A stretch of 64,000 nt of DNA from Pseudomonadales bacterium (lineage in GTDB: Bacteria; Pseudomonadota; Gammaproteobacteria; Pseudomonadales; Azotimanducaceae): contig JAEPOO010000001.1 in the NCBI GenBank assembly GCA_017642855.1, positions 2,085,469 through 2,149,468 of the forward strand, given 5' to 3'. Positions 1 to 7,906 of this stretch are shown piece after piece. Numbering within the stretch: the first letter of the stretch is position 1; each line of letters starts with the position of its first letter. Under the pieces are notes generated by a model. That model was not told where the DNA came from. It ran no database searches and saw only the letters and a program-made list of their open reading frames with translations. A program made the translations under genes and the position numbers.

Positions 1-98
1 AAGAAGTCTCCATCGGCCACGCCATCATCACTGATGCTCTCTGGCTGGGACTCTCCGAAACCGTGTCACGCTATCGCAAGATTCTCGACAGCCTCTAA
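1..98 (+). CDS. pdxJ: Pyridoxine 5'-phosphate synthase, C-terminal end (partial)
   Basis: The window opens inside this gene; 31 codons are visible and end at TAA 96-98. The tail reads ...IGHAII...LWLGLSETVSRY, which resembles the last barrel strand and closing helix of PdxJ, the cytosolic TIM-barrel enzyme that condenses 1-deoxyxylulose 5-phosphate with 3-amino-2-oxopropyl phosphate to form pyridoxine 5'-phosphate. The IGHAII motif belongs to the phosphate-binding end of the barrel in this family. Only the tail can be seen, so the call rests on recall of that motif. No terminator-like hairpin follows; the next 136 bases are an AT-rich leader before the next gene. Confidence 0.72.
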   Translation, partial: EVSIGHAIITDALWLGLSETVSRYRKILDSL

Positions 99-234
99 TC
101 TAAAAATTGTTCCAACACACGCGTTAAGGCGACGCTTAGTGTATGATGTGCCCGCCTTTTCGAGCACAACATGTCGAAAATCGGCAAACAACAACTAAGA
201 ACAACATTACAAAAAACCTATTAAAAAGAGTCAC

Positions 235-633
235 ATGGTTATCGTTAAGAGGATTCTCCTTTCCATCGTCATCGGTCTCATTGCTTACGAGATCACAAAA
301 CTATCATTGGACGGCGGCATCGCCATTCCCGCCACTACTCCTGAAATCAGTCTGATGCTGCTATTCATGGCGACATCGTTCGTCTCTCTCATGCTCGGCG
401 GCTCCGCTGGCGGCGTTGCATCATCCGACGATCGCGAGATGGGCACCGTGAAGTGGTTCAATGTTCGCAAGGGTTACGGCTTCATCACCCGAGATCAGGG
501 CGAAGATATATTCGTCCACTTCCGCAATATCGAAGGCAAGGGCAAACGCGCGATCAATGAAGGACAGCGCGTCAGCTTTATTGTTACCAACGGAGACAAA
601 GGCCTTCAGGCTGACAAGGTCAGTCCCGCCTGA
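235..633 (+). CDS. Membrane-anchored cold-shock domain protein
   Basis: This 132-residue protein has two hydrophobic segments (about residues 5-21 and 37-55), a short Gly/Ser/Asp linker, then a complete cold-shock domain from about residue 67 to the end. The domain has the GTVKWFN strand, the GYGFI RNP1-like motif and the DIFVHF RNP2-like motif, so single-stranded nucleic-acid binding is expected. Ordinary CspA proteins are about 70 residues and soluble. Here the domain should be tethered to the inner membrane with the OB fold on the cytoplasmic side. The 136-base leader before it is AT-rich and could act as a cold-responsive 5' UTR, although no clear promoter or strong Shine-Dalgarno is visible. 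It starts a run of same-strand genes reaching mnmC. Confidence 0.85.
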   Translation: MVIVKRILLSIVIGLIAYEITKLSLDGGIAIPATTPEISLMLLFMATSFVSLMLGGSAGGVASSDDREMGTVKWFNVRKGYGFITRDQGEDIFVHFRNIEGKGKRAINEGQRVSFIVTNGDKGLQADKVSPA

Positions 634-646
634 GGTGATCTAGACC

Positions 647-1081
647 ATGCCGGAAATCATGCTGCTCGGTGTTGAGGAGCAGGTGCTGTCACTGGAAATC
701 GGTGACAACCCCGCCGACAGTTTCCCCTGCATGCCTTGCGAGGGGATACACACAGAACTTCGCACGCAGTTGTATGCACAGCTGCTTGGCATCTTCTTCG
801 ATGAAGCCGAATCACTTGAACAGCTCGTCCTTGAGTTCGGTCCCGAAGGACCCTGGGTATTCAAGCTGGACGTGAACATCACGGAACGCCTTGCTGATAT
901 TGAAGAAGACGACATCGAGAACATCGCCCGAATCTGGAGTGAGTCCGGCGACATGGAAGCGCTGGATCTCGAACCTGGCGATCTGATCGACGTTTTATCG
1001 CGCTTTCTTTATAACCTCGTGCATTTCTGTATGCTCATTCGACAGGAACAGGTTCTCTCCGTTTTTATCTATACCGAATGA
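647..1081 (+). CDS. Uncharacterised acidic protein, 144 residues
   Basis: I do not recognise this family. The protein is acidic, has no signal peptide, and carries a CMPC motif near residue 28. It contains two Glu/Asp-rich helices (around ERLADIEEDDIENIARIW) and a hydrophobic C-terminal segment that is more likely amphipathic helix than a membrane span. Its stop codon overlaps the start of yciH (ATGA at 1078-1081) and it begins 13 bases after the cold-shock gene, so it is almost certainly translated in the same operon. The tight coupling argues that it is a real gene. CxxC could bind metal or act in redox chemistry, but no function can be assigned. Confidence 0.75.
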   Translation: MPEIMLLGVEEQVLSLEIGDNPADSFPCMPCEGIHTELRTQLYAQLLGIFFDEAESLEQLVLEFGPEGPWVFKLDVNITERLADIEEDDIENIARIWSESGDMEALDLEPGDLIDVLSRFLYNLVHFCMLIRQEQVLSVFIYTE

Positions 1082-1401
1082 GCAAAAAGCGCATCGTCTA
1101 TTCAACTGACCCTTCATGGAAGAAAGGGGAAGAAAGCTCTGTTGAAAAGGCACCGGAAGGTGACGGTATCGTGCGCTTGCATCGCCAAACCAAAGGCCGT
1201 AACGGTAAACCCGTTACCCTGGTTAAAGGCCTGCCCCTGATCGGCGCTGACCTGAAAGCGGTCGCCAAAGAACTGAAAAACCAGTGTGGCGTCGGTGGCT
1301 CTATTGAAGGATCCGATATCCTCATTCAGGGTGACAAGCGCGACACCATCAAACCCCTGCTTGAAGCCAAGGGTTATACCGTGAAGCTGGCGGGCGGTTA
1401 A
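1078..1401 (+). CDS. yciH: SUI1/eIF1-like translation factor YciH
   Basis: This 107-residue protein matches the SUI1/eIF1 fold. It has a disordered charged N-terminus, the basic LHRQTKGRNGKPVTLVKGL segment, then the LKAVAKELKNQCGVGGSI signature and a C-terminal GDKRD...LLEAKGY helix. YciH binds the small ribosomal subunit and is thought to influence initiation fidelity; it is not essential in E. coli. The gene overlaps the preceding hypothetical gene by four bases. Its TAA stop is followed directly by the ATG of the sulfurtransferase gene, so translation is probably coupled. Length is normal for the family. Confidence 0.93.
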   Translation: MSKKRIVYSTDPSWKKGEESSVEKAPEGDGIVRLHRQTKGRNGKPVTLVKGLPLIGADLKAVAKELKNQCGVGGSIEGSDILIQGDKRDTIKPLLEAKGYTVKLAGG

Positions 1402-2217
1402 ATGCATCCTTTGATCTCAGTCACTGAACTTCACCAACGGCAGGGTGAGTTCCTGATCTTCGACTGTCGTGCGGCACTGGGCAATCTTGAGCAGGGACGA
1501 CAGGATTTTGACGCCGGGCATATCCCAGGCGCGGTTCACGCGGACCTGGACAAAGACCTGAGCCGTGCACCCGGCGACGGCGGCCGCCACCCGTTACCGG
1601 AACGAGGTGATCTGGAAAAACGATTTAGAGACTGGGGTGTCAACAAAGACAGCATTCTTGTCTGTTACGACCAGAACCATGGTGCCTTCGCCGGGAGATT
1701 ATGGTGGCTCGCCCGCTGGCTGGGTCATGAGTCTGTGATGGTCCTGGACGGTGGTCTGGACGCCTGGTCGAACGAAGGCTATTCACTGGAAGAAGAGATT
1801 CCAGCACGAAGCCCAGGGAACTTTATGGCATCAACCCCGCTGACAAAAGTCTGTGAGGTTTCGCGTGTGCTGACCGAAGATCATCAGTTACTTGATGCAC
1901 GCGACGCCACTCGATTTCGCGGTGAACAGGAACCCATCGATCCCATCGCAGGACACATTCCAGGCGCACGGTGCCTGCCTTTTTCCGGGAACCTGGAAGA
2001 CGGCAGATTCAGATCCGCTGGGCAGCTTGCAAAACGTTTTTCCGATGCCGGTCTGGAAAAAGACCAGAACATCACCTGTTACTGCGGTTCCGGCGTTTCC
2101 GCCATTCACCACATATTGGCACTCATGATCGCTGGTTACCCTGAGCCAGCCCTGTATCCCGGTTCATGGAGTGAGTGGATTCGTGACCCTGAACGCCCGG
2201 TCGCTACGGGCGACTGA
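1402..2217 (+). CDS. sseA: Thiosulfate/3-mercaptopyruvate sulfurtransferase (tandem rhodanese)
   Basis: Two rhodanese domains occupy about residues 1-135 and 150-265. The first is inactive-like; the second holds the active-site loop YCGSGVSA with nucleophilic Cys at about residue 232. A CGSGV-type loop favours 3-mercaptopyruvate over thiosulfate, whereas classical thiosulfate enzymes have CRKGV. The enzyme moves sulfane sulfur to thiol acceptors or cyanide. It sits between yciH (no gap) and mnmC (one-base overlap). This context links a persulfide donor with a gene for thiolated wobble-uridine modification, although that link is inference. Confidence 0.9.
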   Translation: MHPLISVTELHQRQGEFLIFDCRAALGNLEQGRQDFDAGHIPGAVHADLDKDLSRAPGDGGRHPLPERGDLEKRFRDWGVNKDSILVCYDQNHGAFAGRLWWLARWLGHESVMVLDGGLDAWSNEGYSLEEEIPARSPGNFMASTPLTKVCEVSRVLTEDHQLLDARDATRFRGEQEPIDPIAGHIPGARCLPFSGNLEDGRFRSAGQLAKRFSDAGLEKDQNITCYCGSGVSAIHHILALMIAGYPEPALYPGSWSEWIRDPERPVATGD

Positions 2218-3920
2218 TGTCCACCTACCTGGTTGATACCGCCCAAATCGAGTGGCAGGAAGAAAACCCAGTATCCAAAGTTTACGGTGACATTTATTGG
2301 CATCGCGGTTCACCCCTGGACGAAAAGGCCCAGGTGTTTCTCGAACCACTTCTGACACTGGTCCAGCAGCCACCAGAGCGAAGCCAGGTAACTGTGTGCG
2401 AGCTGGGATTTGGTTTCGGCATGAACTGTTTGCTCACGGCCCAGGCCTGGCAACAGAGGCCATCGAGCTGCCAATTAAATTTTGTTTCCATCGAAAAACA
2501 TCCCGTCGACAAAGTGGCGCTGGAGAAATTCCTCAAGGGACTCAAGTTTCCACACACCGAAAGACTGCTCGCCGGTTATCCACCCCCTTACAGGGGCCAA
2601 CACATTGTCTGGCTTGCGCCCAACATCCGTCTGCTGTTGATTTTCGAGGAGGTCGAAACCGCATTGGGGAATCTGGATGCTGAAGTGGACTGCTGGTATC
2701 TCGACGGCTTCGCGCCCGCAAAAAACGAAGCCATGTGGCAGGCACCCCTCTTTCGAAAGATGTTTGCGCGTTCACGACCGGGCGCCCAGGTTGCGACTTA
2801 CTCCGCAGCAGGCAATGTTCGCCGAGGACTTGAGCGCTCCGGCTTCGAAACCGCGAAACGTCCAGGTTTCGGTCAGAAAAGGGAAATGCTCACTGCAGCA
2901 AAACCCGGCGCATGGTCACCAAAGGCACATGGTCGTGAAAGCGTCAGCATCATCGGCGCAGGTATCGCTGGACTCTTCTGCTACGAAGCCCTGTCACGAC
3001 GAGGTTTATCCGCTGAGCTATATGACAGCGGAAAAGCTGGGCCTTCTGCCATTCCCCAATTGACGGTGCTGCCGCAGCTGGCCCGTGCGGCTGAAACGAG
3101 ATACCGATTTTCGGTCGCTGCCAGCCAATACATGAGAGACGCAGCCGGTTATCACGAATCAGGCTTACACTGGATCGGCAGAACCGAGGAAGAAACCGTT
3201 CGACTCAAAGAAATCTCTGAACTCTTTCCAGACAATTTGATAGAGGCGCGATCCGATGGCGCTTTCTATCGCAACGCAGGCTGGCTGTCGTTTTCCGAGC
3301 TGCGTGACGAACTGAGCCCTGCCATCATCCAGAGACACATCGATCGACTAGATGACCTGTCTTCGGACCAGGTGATCCTGGCGACCGGTTTTAATCGCTC
3401 ACTCCTGCCGGCACAACTGCAGGTACGAGCCATCCGCGGTCAGGCGATCGAAGTGAGAACAAGCGGAATCCAACACGTGGTAAACAGCCAGGCGACGATC
3501 TTTCCAACCGTGAACGGAAAATCGGTCATCAGCGGCACCTACGAAAACATCGACAGTGATGTCGTGCGGGAGGAAGAGACCAAGGAGTTAATCAACACTG
3601 CCAGAAAGTACGTCGAACTCGACGACTCTATTGTCACACCCTGGACGGGTATCCGAGCAGTGTCGAGGGACCGTTTACCGGTAATCGGACAGGCACCGGA
3701 CTGGCAGGCCGCAAAAGAGGTAAACCGGGTGAGTGCGATCCGAGAGTTCCAGCCGGGTCTGCATTACTGCACGGCGTTTGCATCTCGGGGTGCAACTCAC
3801 GCCCGACTTTGCGCCGAGCATGTGGTCAGCAAGTTACTGGGCGAACCTGCGGCGTTGGGTCTGGAAGAGCAGCAACTGCTCTCCCCTGCCCGATTCGTCA
3901 TTCGAGATCGCCTGCTTTAA
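2217..3920 (+). CDS. mnmC: tRNA mnm5s2U34 bifunctional methyltransferase/FAD oxidoreductase MnmC
   Basis: The N-terminal half (about 1-235) is the SAM-dependent methyltransferase domain. It has the glycine-rich CELGFGFG loop and the WYLDGFAPAKNEAMW segment typical of MnmC(m). The C-terminal half starts with a dinucleotide-binding strand (SIIGAGIAGLF) and is the FAD oxidase MnmC(o), which removes the carboxymethyl group from cmnm5U34; the first half then methylates nm5U to mnm5U. It acts on tRNAs for Lys, Glu, Gln and others. At 567 residues it is about 100 shorter than the E. coli enzyme, by compaction of the oxidase half, but both cofactor sites are present. Its ATG overlaps the sseA stop. 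It is convergent with serA, seven bases away. Confidence 0.93.
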   Translation: MSTYLVDTAQIEWQEENPVSKVYGDIYWHRGSPLDEKAQVFLEPLLTLVQQPPERSQVTVCELGFGFGMNCLLTAQAWQQRPSSCQLNFVSIEKHPVDKVALEKFLKGLKFPHTERLLAGYPPPYRGQHIVWLAPNIRLLLIFEEVETALGNLDAEVDCWYLDGFAPAKNEAMWQAPLFRKMFARSRPGAQVATYSAAGNVRRGLERSGFETAKRPGFGQKREMLTAAKPGAWSPKAHGRESVSIIGAGIAGLFCYEALSRRGLSAELYDSGKAGPSAIPQLTVLPQLARAAETRYRFSVAASQYMRDAAGYHESGLHWIGRTEEETVRLKEISELFPDNLIEARSDGAFYRNAGWLSFSELRDELSPAIIQRHIDRLDDLSSDQVILATGFNRSLLPAQLQVRAIRGQAIEVRTSGIQHVVNSQATIFPTVNGKSVISGTYENIDSDVVREEETKELINTARKYVELDDSIVTPWTGIRAVSRDRLPVIGQAPDWQAAKEVNRVSAIREFQPGLHYCTAFASRGATHARLCAEHVVSKLLGEPAALGLEEQQLLSPARFVIRDRLL

Positions 3921-3927
3921 GCGAGCG

Positions 3928-5103
3928 TCAGTCTTCCAGGATCCGGACGTTGATGACGCCATCAATGGCGTTAATTTCTTCAACGAGATCGTCGGTAGGA
4001 TCGCTCTCAATATCGATCAGGTTGTAAGCCACATCCTCGCGGCTCTTGTTGAGCATGTCGACAACGTTGATGTTTCGATCCGCCAGGATTGAAAGGACGC
4101 TACCCAGGATTCTTGGCACGTTTTTGTTGGCCAGCGCGATGCGATGACATCCCTGGGTACGCTCCAGACTGAGCGCCGGAAAGTTCACCGAATTTTTAAT
4201 GTTGCCGTTTTCGAGAAAGTCACGGACCTGGTCCGCAACCATGACCGCACAGTTTTCTTCCGCTTCAGCGGTACTGGCGCCAAGGTGAGGGGTTGAAATC
4301 ACGCCAGGCTTGCCAATCAGTCCCGGTGTCGGGAAATCAGAGATGTACTGGGAGATCTTGCCATTGTCGAGTGCCATGGCGATGGCCTCTTTGTCGACAA
4401 TCTCTTCGCGAGCAAAATTAAGCAGTACCGCGCCATCCCTGAACTGTGCCAGGGTTTCCGCATTAATCATGCCTCTCGTGGCATCCAGTGCTGGCACGTG
4501 CAGAGAAATCATGTCAGAACGACCAAACAGCATGCCCAGGTTCTCCATGCGCTCGACACGGCTGGACAATCTCCATGCCGCCTCAACAGACAGTGCTGGA
4601 TCGTAACCCACCACATTCATGTCCATCTCAAGTGCCATGTCAGCTACCATGGAACCGATCGCACCCAGACCAAGTACACCCAGGGTTTTACCTTTCAGTT
4701 CATGACCCTTGTACTGTTTCTTGCTGGCTTCAACGAGCGTATTCAGCTCCGCCTTGTCTTCGTGGTCACCCAGTGTGTTCACATACTCAATGCCTGGAAT
4801 GATGCCGCGACATGAAAGGAGCATCCCGACCATCACGAGTTCTTTGACCGCGTTGGCATTTGCGCCAGGCGTGTTAAAGACAACAACACCTTTGTCGGTG
4901 TAATCAGCGACCGGGATGTTGTTCACACCGGCACCGGCTCGACCCACTGCGAGCAGCGAAGACGTCGCGTCTTCCGGTGTCAGCTGATGGCTGCGAAGCA
5001 GGATGGCATCAGGATCCGAGATATCGCCCAGTTCATAGTGATCACCGGGAAAGCGGCTCAGGCCCTTGTCTGAGATATTGTTGAGAGTGCGAATCTTGTA
5101 CAT
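3928..5103 (-). CDS. serA: D-3-phosphoglycerate dehydrogenase
   Basis: The gene encodes a 391-residue NAD-dependent dehydrogenase making 3-phosphohydroxypyruvate, the first step of serine synthesis. Visible parts are the GRAGAGVNNIP substrate-domain motif, the Rossmann loop GLGAIG, the catalytic Arg/Glu/His regions (NFAREEIVD and TPHLGAST), and a C-terminal ACT domain (from about residue 318) ending ...INVRILED for serine feedback. It is the compact form lacking the intervening domain of longer SerA proteins. I chose ATG 5103 (MYKIRTLNNIS) because the family starts there; the frame stays open 48 bases upstream to a GTG. The 5' side carries no strong ribosome site. Confidence 0.93.
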   Translation of the reverse strand: MYKIRTLNNISDKGLSRFPGDHYELGDISDPDAILLRSHQLTPEDATSSLLAVGRAGAGVNNIPVADYTDKGVVVFNTPGANANAVKELVMVGMLLSCRGIIPGIEYVNTLGDHEDKAELNTLVEASKKQYKGHELKGKTLGVLGLGAIGSMVADMALEMDMNVVGYDPALSVEAAWRLSSRVERMENLGMLFGRSDMISLHVPALDATRGMINAETLAQFRDGAVLLNFAREEIVDKEAIAMALDNGKISQYISDFPTPGLIGKPGVISTPHLGASTAEAEENCAVMVADQVRDFLENGNIKNSVNFPALSLERTQGCHRIALANKNVPRILGSVLSILADRNINVVDMLNKSREDVAYNLIDIESDPTDDLVEEINAIDGVINVRILED

Positions 5104-5190
5104 CGTTGGTGAGATGTTCCCGTAAAAAAGGGCGCATTTTACACGGGCCACAACATTTAGGTGAGGGAAATTCTCATACTCAAGATTAGG

Positions 5191-5250
5191 AGCCTTCAGC
5201 TTAGATAAAGCGCCTTCAGCTTATATAAACAGCCTTCAGCTTATAACAAG
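5191..5250. repeat. Three tandem 20-bp repeats overlapping the nnrU stop
   Basis: Three head-to-tail units of exactly 20 bp run 5191-5210, 5211-5230 and 5231-5250. Each contains GCCTTCAGCTTA followed by an A/T-rich spacer (gataaag, tataaac, taacaag). The third unit includes the last codons and stop of nnrU (stop at 5241-5243). The array lies between divergently placed ends: downstream of nnrU and upstream of serA, both on the minus strand, so it sits in the nnrU-serA spacer. Tandem spacing of two helical turns would suit a protein-binding array. It may equally be slippage expansion of the gene end. Confidence 0.85.
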
Positions 5251-5918
5251 CTGGCACCACCACTCACCAGGCCGTGCATCCAGTAGACGGCCGCATACAG
5301 CCCCAGGCCGGCCAACAGCCCCATCCAGTTGATGTCAGCCGCGGTGAAGGTCTGTCGCCCGGCGATGAGCGCCGCAAAAGGCACCATCGAGGTATTTTTC
5401 ATGAAGTTATCCCAACGTGGGTCAGACTCCTGACGTTTCCGCTGGTCCATGGAAACCATCCCGAAGAAAGAAACCAGCGCGAAGGTACCGAAGAACATCA
5501 AAGACGCTGTATCGCCATTGGCGATGATATGTCCAATCGCGAACAGCAGTATCCCCCACTGGATCGGATGTCTGGTGATCTTGAGCATCCCGGAGACCTC
5601 GTGATCCAGGGCCGCTTCGTTCATGACCTGAGTCGGATTCTTTGTCAGCGCACCCATCACCAATACGACCAGCGAAACGAGGAGAAATGCTTTCGTCACC
5701 ATGTAAGCAGCTTGTGAGGGGAACCAGATGAAGTCCACATGAGGGACCTGCGAGTAGCCGTAAATCATCAGACCCAGGGAGACAAAGGCCAGAACGGAGT
5801 AGATACCCAGGTAAGGCTGAGCGCCCAGGGCATCCTGAAGTGCCGCGCGAAGCGGCGTACCGGAAACCCCCAGATGGGTAACAAGAAAAGCCAAACAACC
5901 CGCGATCAACCACGCCAT
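5241..5918 (-). CDS. NnrU family membrane protein
   Basis: This is a 225-residue integral membrane protein with about six hydrophobic segments, starting MAWLIAGCLAFLVTHLG. The TRHPIQWG motif and the following FAIGHIIANGD stretch are hallmarks of the NnrU/isoprenylcysteine-methyltransferase-like superfamily. Family members are linked by name to nitric-oxide and nitrite metabolism, but their biochemical activity is not firmly known. The start ATG 5918 is eight bases downstream of the small lipoprotein gene, suggesting one transcript with the ABC exporter genes. The 3' end is embedded in a tandem repeat. Neither nor nor nir genes are in view, so a role in denitrification is not supported here. 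Confidence 0.85.
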   Translation of the reverse strand: MAWLIAGCLAFLVTHLGVSGTPLRAALQDALGAQPYLGIYSVLAFVSLGLMIYGYSQVPHVDFIWFPSQAAYMVTKAFLLVSLVVLVMGALTKNPTQVMNEAALDHEVSGMLKITRHPIQWGILLFAIGHIIANGDTASLMFFGTFALVSFFGMVSMDQRKRQESDPRWDNFMKNTSMVPFAALIAGRQTFTAADINWMGLLAGLGLYAAVYWMHGLVSGGASLL

Positions 5919-5926
5919 AACATGTC

Positions 5927-6121
5927 CTAGTGCACCATTGTCGAGAAAATCCTTCTCTTCGAGGTGTAATATTCCTTTTCAGTCATCACACCCGCGTCAC
6001 GCAGCTGCGCGAGTTCGCACATCTGCGTTCTGAAAGAAAGTCCGTTACCCATAGCGGGCACCTTACTGCAGCCCGTCAGGAGCAGACCAAGCAAGCAAAC
6101 AGTCAACATTTTAGATTTCAT
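5927..6121 (-). CDS. Small lipoprotein with SHOCT-like tail
   Basis: The protein is 64 residues. MKSKMLTVCLLGLLLTGCSK is a clear lipoprotein signal with a lipobox LLTGC, cleaved before Cys at residue 18. The mature part ends with ELAQLRDAGVMTEKEYYTSKRRIF, which resembles the SHOCT motif (a short helix-loop-helix found at protein ends, often DxGxIT..EF..KK). I chose ATG 6121 because a longer upstream reading lacks a signal and overlaps the permease. The first codons overlap the 3' end of the ABC permease gene by 11 bases, so it belongs to that operon. Function unknown; it may be a lipid-anchored accessory factor of the exporter. Confidence 0.8.
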   Translation of the reverse strand: MKSKMLTVCLLGLLLTGCSKVPAMGNGLSFRTQMCELAQLRDAGVMTEKEYYTSKRRIFSTMVH

Positions 6122-7037
6122 CTGCTTTGCCTCTTGCCCATATTGCCAGATAAATAAAAGCACCGCCGACCACGAGTGCTGACAGCATCTGTAGACTGAG
6201 CAAGTATGAGAAGGCATTTTCAGCAGTGGGGCGGTGTTGATCAAGGAAACTGATCGGAATTATGTGGTCGTGCATCCAGTCTCCTACACGACTCTGATCC
6301 GTAAAGATCGCCTCAAGCAGCCTGATACCCAGCGGAATACCGAAAGCCCAGGCCAGAGGCGCGCTTTTCGCGCAGGCAGATACTGCGATCAGCCACCCAA
6401 AAAACGGTAATGCCCAGAGTGCATAGAAGAACAGCAGGCCTATGGATCTCAACCAAGTGATAAAAACCCCAGCGGGTCGCCAAACCGTGTCTACCGCAGA
6501 AATGTCCGTACCGAAAGCACTCATGCTGACGAAGATCAGCGCTGACAGCTGCAGCAGCATGACCCCAACAAGATAGACCAGTGGCACAACGACGAGGGCC
6601 GTCAACAGTTTTGAGAACACCGTTATGGCATCCGAAACCGGTAAAGACTTCCAAAACAATATGCTGCGATCGCGCCTGTCGTCATAAAGCGAACCAAGCA
6701 AATAGAACAGGATGACAAACCACAGCGTAAACAGCAGCGGTGCACTCAAGGACTGCATCGTTGCATTGATGTAGGACACCCGCTCCGCCATCGGACGCGC
6801 ATCCAACTGCAGTAGTGCATATTGGTATAGGTGACCGGAAACCAGAAGGTCATCCAGAAATTCAACTTCCTCATCACTCTGGATATCAACCTGAAGGGTG
6901 ATCGCATCACTGGGCGAGGCGACAGCCCCCAACAGCAGCAGAAACAAGAAGAAACCAGTAATGACGGCAGGCAGTACCAGGAAGATACTGCGGTTTTCCC
7001 AGAATTCGCGTCTTATCAGGACAGTCAATTGATTCAT
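6111..7037 (-). CDS. ABC-2 type exporter permease
   Basis: A 308-residue permease with six predicted transmembrane segments: one near the N-terminus (VLPAVITGFFLFLLLLGAV), then after a long periplasmic loop (about 50-100) five more. The motif DDRRDRSILFWKSLPVSD after the second helix is characteristic of ABC-2 permeases, where this cytoplasmic loop contacts the ATPase. It is paired with the ATPase encoded immediately upstream (11-base gap) and with a GntR regulator of YtrA type. Such three-gene sets in bacteria respond to cell-envelope stress or cationic compounds, but the substrate here cannot be read from the sequence. Confidence 0.88.
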   Translation of the reverse strand: MNQLTVLIRREFWENRSIFLVLPAVITGFFLFLLLLGAVASPSDAITLQVDIQSDEEVEFLDDLLVSGHLYQYALLQLDARPMAERVSYINATMQSLSAPLLFTLWFVILFYLLGSLYDDRRDRSILFWKSLPVSDAITVFSKLLTALVVVPLVYLVGVMLLQLSALIFVSMSAFGTDISAVDTVWRPAGVFITWLRSIGLLFFYALWALPFFGWLIAVSACAKSAPLAWAFGIPLGIRLLEAIFTDQSRVGDWMHDHIIPISFLDQHRPTAENAFSYLLSLQMLSALVVGGAFIYLAIWARGKADEI

Positions 7038-7048
7038 GATGGCTCTCG

Positions 7049-7906
7049 TTACCTTTGCATCTTCGCAACAAAAAGATCGGCAACACTTGGTGTATGGAGT
7101 TCACCCAGTTCAGCCAACTCGCCTCGTGGCACGTTTTCAAAAATCATGGCTTTCTGACCCAGTATGTCTCTGCTGTGAACCGGACCCAGCGCATTCGCGG
7201 CGGTTAATTGATCCGGTCCAACGAGCACTTCTGTATACACCTGGTCCAGCTCATCCATCGCACAATCAAGCACAATCTGACCCTGATTGATAAACAGCAG
7301 GTGCGTCAGCAAAGACTCGATCTCTTCCACCTGGTGGGTGCTGATCACAATGCTCGTTTCGTGATCAAAGTAATCATTGAGCAGATTTTCGTAAAAAGAT
7401 TTTCGGTAGAGGATATCGAGCCCCAGGGTCGGTTCATCCAGCACCAGGAGGTCGACCTCGATGGCCATGACCAGCGCGAGGTGCAGTTGCGTCACCATGC
7501 CTTTACTGAGCTGCTTAACTTTGTGCTTCTTGGGAATCTTGGTATCCGCCAGCATCGCTTCTGCTTTCGAGCGGTTAAAATTCGGATGCACACCTTCGAT
7601 GTAGTTCAGCGCATCCGATACACGCAGCCATCGCGGCAACACACCCACATCAGCAATGAAACACACACGCTGCATCACCTTGTGCCGGCCTCTACGCGGA
7701 TCCCTGCCAAGGACCGACATGTCACCTTCGAAATCGGTAAGACCAAGAATGGCTTTGAGCGTCGTGGTCTTCCCGGCGCCGTTCGGGCCAATCAAACCAA
7801 CGATCGATCCGGGTTCAATGGTAAACCCGACATTCGACAGCGCCGTGAAGTCACCGTAGTGCTTGGAAATGCCATTGACCTTGACGATGTCACTTAGGCC
7901 CTTCAT
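7049..7906 (-). CDS. ABC transporter ATP-binding protein
   Basis: This 285-residue ATPase has Walker A GPNGAGKTTT (about residues 39-48), a signature-like LSKGMVTQLHLAL in place of the canonical LSGGQ, Walker B LLVLDEPTLGLD, and an ISTHQVEEIE switch region. The variation in the signature (LSKGM) is common in the CcmA/YtrB-type export ATPases. It energises the permease encoded next. Its start overlaps the end of the GntR gene by four bases, and the order regulator-ATPase-permease is the standard YtrA-type operon. The C-terminal 70 residues form a small regulatory extension. Confidence 0.93.
   Translation of the reverse strand: MKGLSDIVKVNGISKHYGDFTALSNVGFTIEPGSIVGLIGPNGAGKTTTLKAILGLTDFEGDMSVLGRDPRRGRHKVMQRVCFIADVGVLPRWLRVSDALNYIEGVHPNFNRSKAEAMLADTKIPKKHKVKQLSKGMVTQLHLALVMAIEVDLLVLDEPTLGLDILYRKSFYENLLNDYFDHETSIVISTHQVEEIESLLTHLLFINQGQIVLDCAMDELDQVYTEVLVGPDQLTAANALGPVHSRDILGQKAMIFENVPRGELAELGELHTPSVADLFVAKMQR

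Noticed and set aside
5104..5151. Upstream GTG start for serA
   Set aside because: The added 16 residues are not part of the SerA N-terminal strand, and family members begin at MYKIRTLN.
7208..7897. Long plus-strand frame opposite the ABC ATPase
   Set aside because: It is antisense to a gene with complete Walker motifs; the translated product has no domain and is His/Gln/Arg-rich as expected from shadow coding.
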